Below, one piece after another: positions 33,583 through 44,350 of a stretch of 64,000 nucleotides of DNA (its first letter is position 1; every line of letters starts with the position of its first letter). The stretch spans positions 2,587,373-2,651,372 of the forward strand of contig LSYV01000011.1 in the NCBI GenBank assembly GCA_001584585.1. The letters run 5' to 3'. The notes below the pieces were generated by a model. It was not told where the DNA came from. It did no database searches and was given only the letters and a program-made list of their open reading frames with translations. The stretch is from Gonium pectorale. Lineage: Eukaryota; Chlorophyta; Chlorophyceae; Chlamydomonadales; Volvocaceae. The position numbers were made by a program, and so were the translations under genes.

Positions 33583-36543
33583 ATGGACGCAGATGAGTTT
33601 GTTGCGAAGCTCAAGCGGATAGGAAAGTCGGAAGACTGGGTAGTCGATGCTGCTCTGGCGCTCGACACCGGCGGCAACGCGGTGAAGCTTGACTTCATGG
33701 GCGCAACCGATGAGCGCGCGGCTGACATGGTAGACAAGCTGCTGAAGCGGGCAGGCAAGTGAAGGTCGTCTGCTACCTGGCGCTTGGCGGAGTTGCATCG
33801 GTCCGTCTCGCGCCGGGGCGGCCCTGCCTTTTGCCTTGTTGGCCACCTTACCTTCGAATGCCACTGGTCCTTACTCCCCTTTATGTACGCAGCACCAGTG
33901 CCGGCTCGTGTGCATTCTGACATATTCGTACTCCTCGCAGACGCGGCCGCCGCCCTTGGCCTGGGAGTGCAGGGATTGGCGTTGAGTCCTGCAGGGGTGA
34001 GACCCTGGGTGGGAATTCACCGTACGGCGCTAGCTGTGGGCGAGGCGCGGGCCACGTAGCGGGCCACGCAGATGTGCGCCAGTTGGTCGGCTAGGGACGT
34101 GCAATGCGGATGGTGTTGGGTTACAGGTTACAGGTATGGTGTTGGGGGAAGGGGCACACATCGGCAGGGCAGCATCAGGGTGCTGTTATGCGTTATGCGG
34201 TCATGCACGTGCGGTTGAGCCACCACACGTGTTACTCGGCCGCCAGCGCATGGTGTCGCGTGGCGTGTGGCGAAACGCGGAGCGCTGTATCAGGAAGGCT
34301 GAACTTGTAGGGGGTGGGCTTGCTCCTGGTACGCCTGCGCGCCTGTGACCAACGCGCACATCCAGGCAGTGCAGAGTGCACTCTTGCGACTGCGGAGTCG
34401 CTGTACGTCGTTTTCAGCAAACAGCCCAGACGCATCCCTGCCCAGACGATACAAGCCTGCGTTTCCAGCCCGTGTAACGGTGTAAGCGCCCGGCAAGGTG
34501 CTCAGCTAGCCGTGGGCCCAAGGAGCGCTTCGTGCCGCGCCCAGCGAGTGGCGCGCACACGCGTGTCTCTCTGAGATGCAACTGTCTTGAAGACGCTGTT
34601 CGCATGTCCAACATCATGCAGGCGAGTTGTTGGGGCCGACGACCGCAAACGAGCTGGATGTCGACGCCCTTGCGACCAGGGTTGCGGCCAAGGTGCGGCA
34701 ACGTTGTTGGCGCAGATGGGAATGAAGCCAGTCAGGCGCCTGTGCTTAACAACGGTACTCACTCTCACGTCTCACGTACACCCGTGCAACATCCCTTGCA
34801 GCTCGTACCCGCTCTCCCTCAGCTGGATGTCGACGCCCTTGCGACCAGGGTTGCGGCCAAGGTTGCGAACAAGATTGCTGCCAAGGTTGCGGCCAAGATT
34901 GCGGCCAAGGTGCGGCAGGTTGTTACGCTTGTGAGTACGGAGCCAGTCAGGCACGCGGACCCATTCACCCACTCACCCTCACCCCCTTGAACCCTTGTCA
35001 CGACCCCGCAGCTCGCGCCGGCTCTTCGACAGCAGACCGTCCGCTGGATCGCCGTCACCGCCTCTCACTGCTCATTCGACACGTGCAAGACTATTGACCG
35101 CATGATTCCCGAGAGGTTCAGCTACCACGGCTCCTGCGCGGTGCCGTGCTGCCTGGTTTCGCCACCGACGCCGTACACGCCAGAGCCGTTCACGTGGCCG
35201 AGGCCTGATGAGCTCGACGCGCCGGAAAACACGGTCAGCGCCCTCAAGTGGCTGGAGGAGAACCTTGCGCCTGCAGGTAGGCAGGGACATACAACCTAGC
35301 GGCGCGAGGATGAGGGTGGCAAGATACGGAGTCGGAGTGCGTTGGGGGGGGGGGACCTGACAGGGTCAGGGTACCGTAGCTGGCGACGAGGACTGAGGCG
35401 CGTGGGAGTGCACGAGCATGGCCTTGGGGAGCCAGAGGGAGGGAGGAAGGCTTTTTTAGCAGGGCGCTGGGGCCCATGGGAGGCGGGTAATCAAGGAACA
35501 TTAATGGGTGGCTTCCATGAGGTAGGAGACGCTAAACGAAAGGCGTAGCCCCAGTTGTTGGCCTTTCACCCCTTCCGCCCTGCTCCTCACGCAGGAGTGA
35601 CGGTGCTGCCGGTGCAAGGGATCTCCTGGCTGGACCGCACGGTGGACTTCAGCCCGACCACCAGCATCGCGATTCAGTCCGCAAGCACCGGCTACATATT
35701 CGTGGAGGAAACCACGTGGGCAGACTGCCAGGCGCAGTTCGGGGCGACGGTCGTCGAGGGCCACGAGTTGCACGTGGCCGACGGCTGCGCATCCGACGCT
35801 CTGGAGTTCATGCTGCCGGGCATCGTCGGCCTCTATACGGTCACCGCAGACACGGTAACAGGGGGGCTGATGAAGCTGCGTACACAGGCGCTGCTGCAGT
35901 ACCTCGCCGTCAACGACATGCGGGGCTGGCCCAAGCGTAAGTGCGGCGAGCAAGCTCCTCAAACTTGGTTGCTCATTTACCCCTCTGTACCCCGTCAGTT
36001 TGGAGACATTTCACGCGGCATGCTTGGGCAACATGAGCAAGCATGTGTACGATTCTGCACGACGGGGCACACATTGCCTGCATCTGCCACGTCGCGCGAG
36101 TACGGCGAGGTATTCAGGCCTAGTCGCTCTATTTTTCCTGAGTGCCCAAGCAGTCGTTTGGGGTCGTGCCTCATACGGGCAGGGGGGCGGCGCAGTTCCG
36201 CGTGACATACTTGGCCAACATAGGCCAGCCTAGCGGGGGCCGTGGGGCTTCTTTGCGACGGGGCATGCCTAACGTCTGCGTCTGCATATGCCCCGTTTAC
36301 CCTGCAGGCGACGTGGTGGTGGTGTATGGCGACCTCCGCAGCCACAACACCGTTCACGCCGGCCGGAAGCCGGTGGACCGCATCGTCCGCATGCCTTCCC
36401 TGCATGTGGCGTGGCCGGCCATCATGACGGACGCGGCCGGGAGCAGCCCCGACAGTGTGACCGTTGGCTTCATCCGAGCGCTGCTCTGCACGCCGCGGAC
36501 TGTTGCAGCGCCCTGGCCATGGCCTTCCGGTGGGGCGGCCTAG
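33583..36543 (+). CDS. uncharacterised 392-aa protein with Ala/Lys/Val helical repeat
   Basis: I do not recognise the family. Six phase-consistent exons are proposed: 33583-33754, 33941-33996, 34823-34930, 35012-35276, 35595-35936 and 36308-36543. The N-terminus (MDADEFVAKLKRIGKSEDW) is charged and helical. Exon 3 encodes LDVDALATRVAAK followed by VANKIAAKVAAKIAAKV, an amphipathic repeat with a 4-5 residue rhythm. A Cys-rich part follows (HCSFDTCKTIDR, CAVPCCLVSP), then a mixed globular region with VTVLPVQGISWLDRTVDFSP and GDVVVVYGDLRSHNTVHAGR, ending near PWPWPSGGAA. No signal peptide or membrane span is seen. Intron 1 would use the perfect GC donor CAG|GCAAGT; without that splice, exon 1 would be a free-standing 59-aa gene. 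Exon 3 has a partial duplicate upstream. Exons 4-6 are the best supported. Confidence 0.65.
34654..34692 (+). repeat. partial duplicate of exon 3 (LDVDALATRVAAK)
   Basis: This 39-bp segment has the same sequence as the start of exon 3 at 34823-34861, is bounded by an AG before and a GTGCGG after, and is in phase 0 at both ends. It could be a cassette or duplicated exon, or a decayed copy. Whether it is spliced in is unknown. Confidence 0.7.
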
Positions 36544-36843
36544 TGTTGGGGATAGCCTAAACCGGTGCGCTAGGGTTATCTACGCGACGCGGCCTCCCGC
36601 TTGCAGCCAGGACGTTGCGGCTACAGGCCCGGAATAGCAATAGCTGTGACCGTGCAGGTTTTGCGCCATGGAAGAATGCCTGACGCTAGGGCGCCGGGGG
36701 GACATTGGCTGGGTTAGCTGCAGTAGAGTTCGAGGGCCTGCCTTCTGGGACACGGCCACACGGACTGTGAGGGCGTCAGCACCTGATGCTTTAGTTAGAC
36801 GGCCTTCTTTACCTTTTCACATGCACGTGGCCGTGGGGTGCAG
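36544..36843. other. intergenic, nothing recognised
   Basis: A 300-bp spacer after the orphan gene's stop; it ends at a GTGGGGTGCAG acceptor-like site. Confidence 0.5.
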
Positions 36844-37277
36844 GAGGCGCGGCGCTGCCTGATGGTGACGGCAGCGAGCAGCATGACGAGGGGTCGCATA
36901 ACTCGGACTCCAGCGGTGACTCCAGCGACGCAGATAGCGATGAGTCCAGTGACGCCGACGGCGCAGACGAGGACGAGGGGCTGATGAGGCGATGATGGAC
37001 AACATCAGCATGCAGCGCTACATGTCGGTGCCGAGCGTGCCAGAGGTGTATCAGGGTCTGGGCCTGAGCGCACCCCCACGCCGCCGACCAGGCAGCAGTA
37101 CTTCGGCAGCTTTCGGTGATGGTAGGCCAGTCGGATCTGATGGGGCTCGCGATGGAAAAGGCGGTGGCATTGCCGCTGGTGGCCAAGGGCTGCATGGCAG
37201 CCTCGTTCAACGAGTTGACCGGGGATGGGATGACCTGGGCGCTCTCTGCGCTAGAGCGCCGGATTTTCGAGTGGTAA
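36844..37277 (+). pseudogene. acidic coding remnant or small unresolved gene
   Basis: Two protein-like pieces lie close together in different frames. The first, 36844-36995, is strongly acidic (DSSGDSSDADSDESSDADG) and ends at a TGA. The second, 37092-37277, reads AAVLRQLSVMVGQSDLMGLA and on to LSALERRIFEW, then TAA; it has the composition of a folded domain. Between them, ATGs at 36992/36995 start MMDNISMQRYMSVPSVPE, which could join the second piece in phase 0, but only across a 46-bp intron, which is shorter than usual. A decayed gene, or the 3' exons of a gene whose 5' part I missed, are both possible. No family is recognised. Confidence 0.28.
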
Positions 37278-39619
37278 TGGTCTTGGGCAGGGTGCAAGAG
37301 CGGGGAGGGAGGGTGGGCTACGCGAGGCCGAGGGTGTGGGGAACACCCAGTGCCGCGCGGGCAGGGCGAGTAAGGGACTGGGGGCTGTTGTCGACGTTGG
37401 GAGCACAGGAATGTGTTATGCGTCGTACAATGCGCGTTGCTGGCTGTGCAGTAGGGGGTAGGGCACATCCCCGGCGTGGGGCGCACCTTTGGCCGTGACA
37501 GGGTGGCCACATCGTAACGGCCATGTACTGGGTCTTCCTTGCTTAGTGTGTGGTCTTGCTCGCTCAGGATCTTGGATGGGCAGGGAGCCACCTGCTGCGG
37601 TGCTCGGCAGTGGGGGATAGAGCCATCGCTGGCCGCTTGGATGCACCGTAGAGGCGTCCGCCACTCAGGCAGTGATACCGCTCCTGCAGAAGTGATATCC
37701 TCGGGGGCCGACCCTGGTGGCAGTTCTTTACCTCGCACAAGCAGCGACACGGTGTGTGCGAACGACGCCGTGTGTGCACCTGCGCAAGGGGTGGAGTGCA
37801 CCCTAGAACTGCAAGACCCTCTGCTGTCGCACGAAAGCGCTCGCAGGAGCCCGGCGCGTGCCTCGAGATGTTGCGGAGGCCTGACAGCCGCGCGTGTGGA
37901 GCGAGTGAAGCGCCTGCCCGCCCAGCAAAGGGCAGGGCTCTGATACCATGGGATGCTGCTGTACCGTAGTCTGTGCGTGGGCGAGGCACTGTAGTAGGAG
38001 GCCCTTGGTTTGGCGACGGGCTCTACATGGGGAGAGATGGATTTCTGCCGTACGTACGAGGGAGCAGTGGTGGCGACAACATGTTTGAAGGTCCTTGCGC
38101 ACCTTGCAGCCACGCTTTGCAAAGTACTGGCGAGCACCCAGCAGTGCAGCAGTCGTGTGCATTTCGGCCGGTTGGGCGCCGCACACTCTGGTCGAAGCAT
38201 GCAGTCCCCGCTCCGGCCCTTGCACATAGGTCTGCACACAGGCGGGCTGCACACTGCGGCCTGTGTATGTGATGTACACAGCGTACGGCACATGCGCGGG
38301 TGGTGGCACCTCCCCATCCATCCACAAGGTCCGGCCAGGGCAGTCAAGATGCTGCCAACCTGCCGCCGCTTAGAATGGAGGGCAGCCGGCCAGGGTTGAG
38401 TCTCACTCGACAGCTGCTGTCGGGCTTGGGTGCGGACATGAAGGGTGGTTTGGTAGCGGGCTGCCGGTTTGTGGTGAGGCAAAAGACCCAGCTGCTGCCG
38501 CGCCAGATCGTGCATTTGCTGCACACCGCGTGTTCAGGTCGGAACCAAACCACGACCGGCAGAAGGGTAAGGGCGAGGCGCTTCGGGCGAGGGGAGGTCA
38601 CCCATCCACTGCCATCCGCCTCGGTTGCCCACGTGCACGACCCGTGGGCGCCTCGTGCATCGCCTCCATCGCCGCTGTGCCCCCCCCACACACACACAGG
38701 GCCCCGCGTCTGTCTCGCCCGCCATCCCAGCGCGTCTGCTGACCGCCCGACCCCCTTGATTGCATCCTGAAGCCTTACCGGCCTGCCGCCGGCCGGCACG
38801 CTCATTCCATCAGATTACATGCTGCCCAGAGAGGGGTTGCAGGGCGCACGAGCCCACCGGCTCTCGGCCTCCAACAGCAGATTTTGTGAGTACCGGTACA
38901 CACCCTAGTGCCATGCCCTTAGCCGTGAGGCCCAGAACACGAAAGAAAGCGCAACACACCGACGCGCACCACAGCCCGTGTGCGCACTTGCACACCAGCC
39001 AGCCGCGTGGAGCAGGACCTGCGCAGTGCGCACATACCACTTCCGAGTCTCACCTTGCAAGAAGGCCCTCGTCCCGTGCCTTTGGCGGCTCGCACGCCAT
39101 GCAGCGATGCGTGGGTACTCCACGATGGGTACTTTGCGCAGCACCATGCGGGCGGTTTAAGCCGCGCCTGCGCCCGGGTAGCTCAGTCTATTGTGCCCCT
39201 TGAACAGCATCATTGAAGTGGCGTACTACTGAAGTGGCCCGCCCCGTCCGGCCTTCCGGCCTCCATGATCGACCGCAGTAATTGCGGCCCTCTCGGCCGC
39301 TGAGCTGCCCTCCCCCCGGCGCCCCGAGCACTGCAGCGCACGTGCAGTCGTTCTTACTAACACCACGAAGGCCAGAACTACAGCGTTCGCGCACGCCCAG
39401 ACACACACTTTACTGGACCGGGGCCTCCTTTGCGCTACACGCGTGAATCCTCCCCCCCACGGGTCCAGCGCTAACCGGTATCCCCACAGCGCGTGTATGC
39501 ACGCAAACTCAATCGAGCCACTCGATGCCTATAAACGATACTGCGACCGGTGCCACCCACGAAAAGCAAGCGCTCCAAGCGCTGTTGCAAGAGCGCTACA
39601 GACGGCATCGCGCGGAGCA
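37278..39619. other. intergenic, no gene recognised
   Basis: A 2.3-kb region. A long frame exists on the - strand (38524-36809), but its Cys/His/Arg-heavy composition and lack of splice logic point to a chance frame in GC-rich DNA. Confidence 0.45.
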
Positions 39620-42600
39620 TCAGCGGTGGCTGGCCGCCCCAGAGCCCGCCACCCCCACTCCCACGCCCAACACGCTGCCGCCCAGCGGCGCTCCGCCTGT
39701 GCTGCCACCCACAGCGCCACCCGCGCCCACCACCGCCGGGCCGGCCCCATGAGGGCTGAGCGGCGGCGGCCCCGCGCCCGCCCCCGCCCGGGACCCCGCT
39801 CCCCCTCCTGACCCCGACCCTGTCAGGAACTCGGAGAGCATCGCATCCACGTTGAGGACCCAGGGCCGCACAGCCGCCTCCTTTATAAGCAGGCCGCCCG
39901 GGGTGGACTCCTTGAGGGCTGTGGCAGGCGGCAGCACGGCGTTCTTGGCGGCTGCGGGGCGCGGCGGGCGGAGCGGACGCACCACCGGGGATGTGAGCGG
40001 AAGGCATGGTGACCGGGAGAGCAGATGCCACAAACAACACACAACACATGGGTGTACAAAGCGCGGCTCGAGCATGGTTTTGCTTTGCTCCACGAGCGTC
40101 GGCAGCCTACCTTTTAACCTGCCAAATCCTTTTACCCGCCCATGCCTCCCTTGCGCTTGGCGAGGCCCATTGCCTGCATCCCCCCCACCGCGGGCAAACG
40201 CCGCCCTCTGTGCAACGCCGCTTCCTTTCTCCCCTCCCCCCCGCACCTCAGCATCGCTCAATACCGCAGCCACGGATGCCTCCCACCCGCAGCCGGCTGC
40301 GCTTGCTGTCGATCGTTTCCCGGCTGCCTTAGCTGGCTGCCTCCCCCGGGTCCCCGTACCGCACCATCCCTCTTCGGACCTACACCCCTCAGTCTCACCT
40401 GCCAGGACTTTGGCGTTGGCCACCACCTGAGCGTCGCGCGCCTCCTGCCACGACGCGAAGCGGTCCAGCGCCGGGTCGGAGGGCGGGTGGGGGGCCACCC
40501 CCGGGAAGGTCTTGTCGAAGACCACCTTCAGCAGCTCCTCCTGACCCAACAGCGTCGCCACAAGCTCCTGGCGCTCCTCGCGACTGAGGGAGAGGGCTGG
40601 GTCGGCGGCGGAGGCGGCGCCGGCGCCGCCTGTGCTGAGTGTGGCGAGGGCGGTGACGTCGAGGCCGGAGGGGAGGCCCGCCAGGCGGCGGCCACTGGCA
40701 GGGCGGCCGGCGGCGCCCTGGCCACGCGCCGTGAAGGCGGTGCTGGCGGCGGAGGTGGGCCGGGGCCGGTGGGCTGGGCTGGGCAGCAGCGCGGCTGAGG
40801 TGGGGCGCGAGGCGGCGCCGCTGGGGCGGCGGAGGGCACTTCCAGGCCGGGTGTCAGCGCCGTCGCTGCCGTCGTCTGCGGCCTCTGCGGTAAGGGCGGG
40901 GTCAAGGCGGCGCGAGTGTCTGTGGCTGCGTGCGATTGGCCAAGATATGGCCGGGAATGGCCGTCGCGTGGCACCTGCATGTGTCCTGCTCTCCCTCGCC
41001 CCTTGCCTCCCCTCCTCCCCCCCTCCCCTCCCTGAAGCCAGGAGTCCAGCGGGCCACCACCGACGCTTGGCGAATAAAACCAGCGAACCGGTATCTTACC
41101 CGTTGCCGCGCCTCGGGCCGGAAGACCCCGGGCTCTGCCTCTCCTGACAAAGGTCCGTCCCCTTGCCCTCCCCCCCTCCATCGCCTCCAACCACGCCGCA
41201 CCCACCCAGCGCCCGCCGCCGCTCCCGCACGTCCTCCACGCACTGCCGCAGCAGCGCCTGCAGCGCCGTCCGCTGCTGCAGCTCCAGCGTGTGTGCCGCC
41301 CGGGCCTGCTTGGCGCGCCGCCGCTCCGCCTCCAGCAGCCGCTTCAGGCTCTCAATCACGTCCTCGTACCGCGAGATCTTGAGCGCAACGGCATCGCTGG
41401 CGCCGCCGGCGGCGGCGCCGCCGCCGCCGACGCTGCGGCCGGAGACCGGCCGACCGGACGTCGGCCGGCTGGCGCCGACGGAAACGGCGCCAGCGGCACC
41501 GGCGACTCCGCTGCCCAGGATGGCGGCGAAGCTGCCGCCGGCGGCGGTCAAGAGGTCCTGTCGCTCCGCGTTGAGCGCCGCCAGCTCCTGGCCCATGGTC
41601 GCCAGCTGCGCCCGCAGCGCCGCGTTCTCCTTCTTGAGCTGCACGCTCTGCCGGATGAGGTACTCGCGGTCGTCCTCCTGCAGCCGGAACTGGCAGCGCA
41701 GGCGGCCGTTCTCCTCCAACAGCAGGCTGTGCTTCTTGTCCAGGACCTGGGCGGGAACGGGGACGGAGACGGGGACGTGGCGGGAAGGGGGTTGATGTAG
41801 GCGGGAAGGGGGTTGATGTAGGCGGGAAGGGGTTCTAGTCATCCCGTGGGCAAGCCGAGCGATGACCCACGATCAGCGAGGTAGCGGTGCATTTGGGGAG
41901 TTGGATTCCTCAGGAACAGCCGCGCCCCAAGGCCGTCCAGGGCACGATACCTCAATGGAGAGCACCAAGGTGGCATCTAGGCTCCCCCCCAGCTGCAGCC
42001 GATCCTCACCGTCACATACTTCGCGCCGCCGCCAATGCCCCGGACACCCCCCGCCAGCACACGTCGCCGCACAGCAACCTCTCTCCAGAAAGCACGGCCC
42101 CACGCGCGCGGCAACCCACGTGCGCGATGTGCTGCGTCTCGTCCAGCTCCTGCCGCAGCGCCGCCACCTTCTCCAGCCCGCCGCCGCCCTCCGCCTCCGC
42201 CGCCGCGGCGCGCCCCCGCTCCGCCGCCAGCTCCGCCTCCAGCTCGTGCATGCGCTGCGTGAAGCGTCGCAGCGCCGAGTGCTCGTCGGAGCGCATGGCG
42301 GCCGCCTGCGCGCCAAGCAGCTCCTCGATCTGCCCCACCACCTGGGAGTGCAGCTCGCTGTAGGGCGGGGGCAGGGGGCGGGGGCGGGGGGTGGCGCCGA
42401 GGGAGGGCGGAGGATGGGGGGGTGGGGGGCCAAGGGAAGGCGGGAGGGGCGCATGCCATCCGCCAACCCTCAGGTAACGGGCATGGCCCCCGACCCCTAC
42501 CGCCGGGCCCCAGTCTCGTGCCGGCCGGTCAGCCCCCACCGGTCTACTCCGTCGGCCCCTGCAGCCCCCGTCGCCTGCTCACCGCATGTTGGCGGTGGCC

Positions 42601-44350
42601 TTGCCGAAGGCGGGGTGCGCCGCCGCCTCCCCGCGCGCCACCGCTAGCTGCTGCTCCAGCCGCTCCACGTCCGCCTGCAAGGCAGCCTCGCGCCGCATGT
42701 AGCTGTCCTGGCGCCGGTCGGCGTCGGAGCGGACCTCGCGCATGCGCTCCTGCGGAGTGGGCGGGGAGATGGGGGGACCCAGGGGCGGCGCGTGATGAGG
42801 GGCGGCTCGGAAGACTCTGTACTTTAGGCAGAGGTTCACCTAATGGCCCAGACGAGCAAGGAGACAGCGGAGGAGGGAGCACGCGTCGGCGCTTTCCCTC
42901 GGGGGGCGAGGGGCGTGCACTTGCGGAACTCAACCACGCCTCAGCTCCGCCCCACTCCCCAAAAGCTGCCAACTACAAACTCGCCCCCGACCCGCCGAAC
43001 ACCTCCGTCTCCCCGTCGCCTGCCCCCGCGGCATCCGCGCCGACCCGTGGGTCCGCACCTCCAGCTCTGCCAACCGGTCCTCCAGCTGGTTGCTCCGCGA
43101 GATGGCGGCCGCGTAGTCGGGTGGATCGCGCGATCCGGCGGCTGCGCGAGAGGCCCGTGCGGCGCGGCGAGATGGGCTGCGGCTGCCTCCTCCGCCCCCT
43201 CCTCCGCCGCCGCCCCCTCCTCCTCCGCGGCCCTCATCACCGGATAGGTCCGTCCCCATGCCGCTGGCACAGGAGACGCGGCGGGAGGACACTCGCGACA
43301 GCAGCGCCATGGCGGAGGCGGGCCGCTCGCTAGCGCCGCCGCCCCCGCCGCCGCCGCCCATCTTCGCCACGACCGCGGCAAGCTGCTGCGAAGCGCTGGT
43401 GGCAGAGCGGGGGTAGCGGCGTGCGTTGGGGCCGCCTGGGAGGGGCGGGAGCGGGAGGGGAGCCAGGTGGGTGAGGCTGGTGCAGGGTAGGTGGAAACCC
43501 ATCCACGCCAAGGGCCAGTGCGGGGGAGAGGAAGGTGAGTGGCGCTCGGGGAAGAGCGGGTGAATGTGGCCCAGCCCGGTCTGGCCTGGCGGTGGGGTCC
43601 GCAGACCTCCGCGCGGATCCACCAGCCGCGACCACAGCCCCCACATCCCGCCAGCCGCCGCCGGGCCCCAGCATGGCCCACGACTGCCAGGCCAGACCAG
43701 ATGAGACCAGACCGGGGCAACCGGTGGGCGCAGACCCAACAGGCCCAGGCGCAGGCCCAGGCACATCCCGACTTGTCTCATGCAGGGCACGGACAGGATC
43801 GGCCGTGCACTTGCATGAACTTGATCTTGGACATAACCCCTTGCCCCGCATGCCGCCCGACGCGGCTGCCACGCAGCTGCCTGCCATGATTCCAGCGCAT
43901 ACGCCCCCTTGGCTTTCCAGCGGCCGCTAGGCCAGCCCCGGATCCGCCCCGGGCCCGGTCAGGTGGCCAGCGCCAGGCTCCCGCACGCACCCTCGCGCGG
44001 TCCCCCCGCTGAGTGCGTGGACGCCCGCTTGAACTGAGCGTGGCGGTCAGCCTTTGTTAGCGCGTCCAGCTCGCCGCGCAGCTGGGCAGCCTGTGTGGGA
44101 GCATGAGAGGGGGGAAGGTGCGTGTGTGCAACTCAGTTGTGTGGAAGGAGGTACATGGGTAAGGGGTAGGGGTGATGGGGCGCGCGCCGCGGAGAATCGC
44201 AGTCGCGTCATGGTTTGTGCCTTTGAATATCTGCAAGCATTTCCCTCCAAACCTCGACCAACAACCCCAGCCATCCCGCACCTTGTCCTGCATGCGCGCC
44301 AGCGGCTGGTAGCCCTGGATGGCCAATGGTGTCCCATCAGCTGTCGCCAT
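39620..44350 (-). CDS. coiled-coil protein, possibly ciliary or centrosomal
   Basis: Eight phase-consistent exons (44350-44282, 44090-43987, 43395-43059, 42749-42583, 42357-42120, 41746-41206, 40884-40399, 39951-39620) encode 757 aa. The start MATADGTPLAIQGYQPLARM is a plausible cytosolic N-terminus. Heptad-rich coiled coils appear in exon 2 (QLRGELDAL), exons 3-5 (NQLEDRLAELE, DRRQDSYMRREAALQADVERL, MHELEAELAAERGRAAA) and exon 6 (RLQEDDREYLIRQSVQLKKE, YEDVIESLKRLLEAERRRAK). They are separated by Gly/Ser-rich linkers. The C-terminal third has SLSREERQELVATLLGQEEL and AAVRPWVLNVDAMLSEFLTG, then a Gly/Val tail. The QEDDREYLIRQ block resembles coiled-coil proteins of cilia and basal bodies, but I cannot name the orthologue. 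No membrane span or enzyme motif is seen. Confidence 0.77.
41779..41833. repeat. 21-bp tandem repeat, about 2.6 copies
   Basis: Units at 41779-41799 and 41800-41820 are identical, and a partial third starts at 41821. The unit begins GGCGGGAAGGGGG. The repeat sits in the fifth intron of the coiled-coil gene, just upstream of the exon 6 acceptor on the - strand. Confidence 0.88.

Noticed and set aside
36809..38524. 571-codon - strand frame
   Set aside because: Cys/His/Arg-heavy composition, no domain-like pattern, and it overlaps domain-like coding on the + strand.
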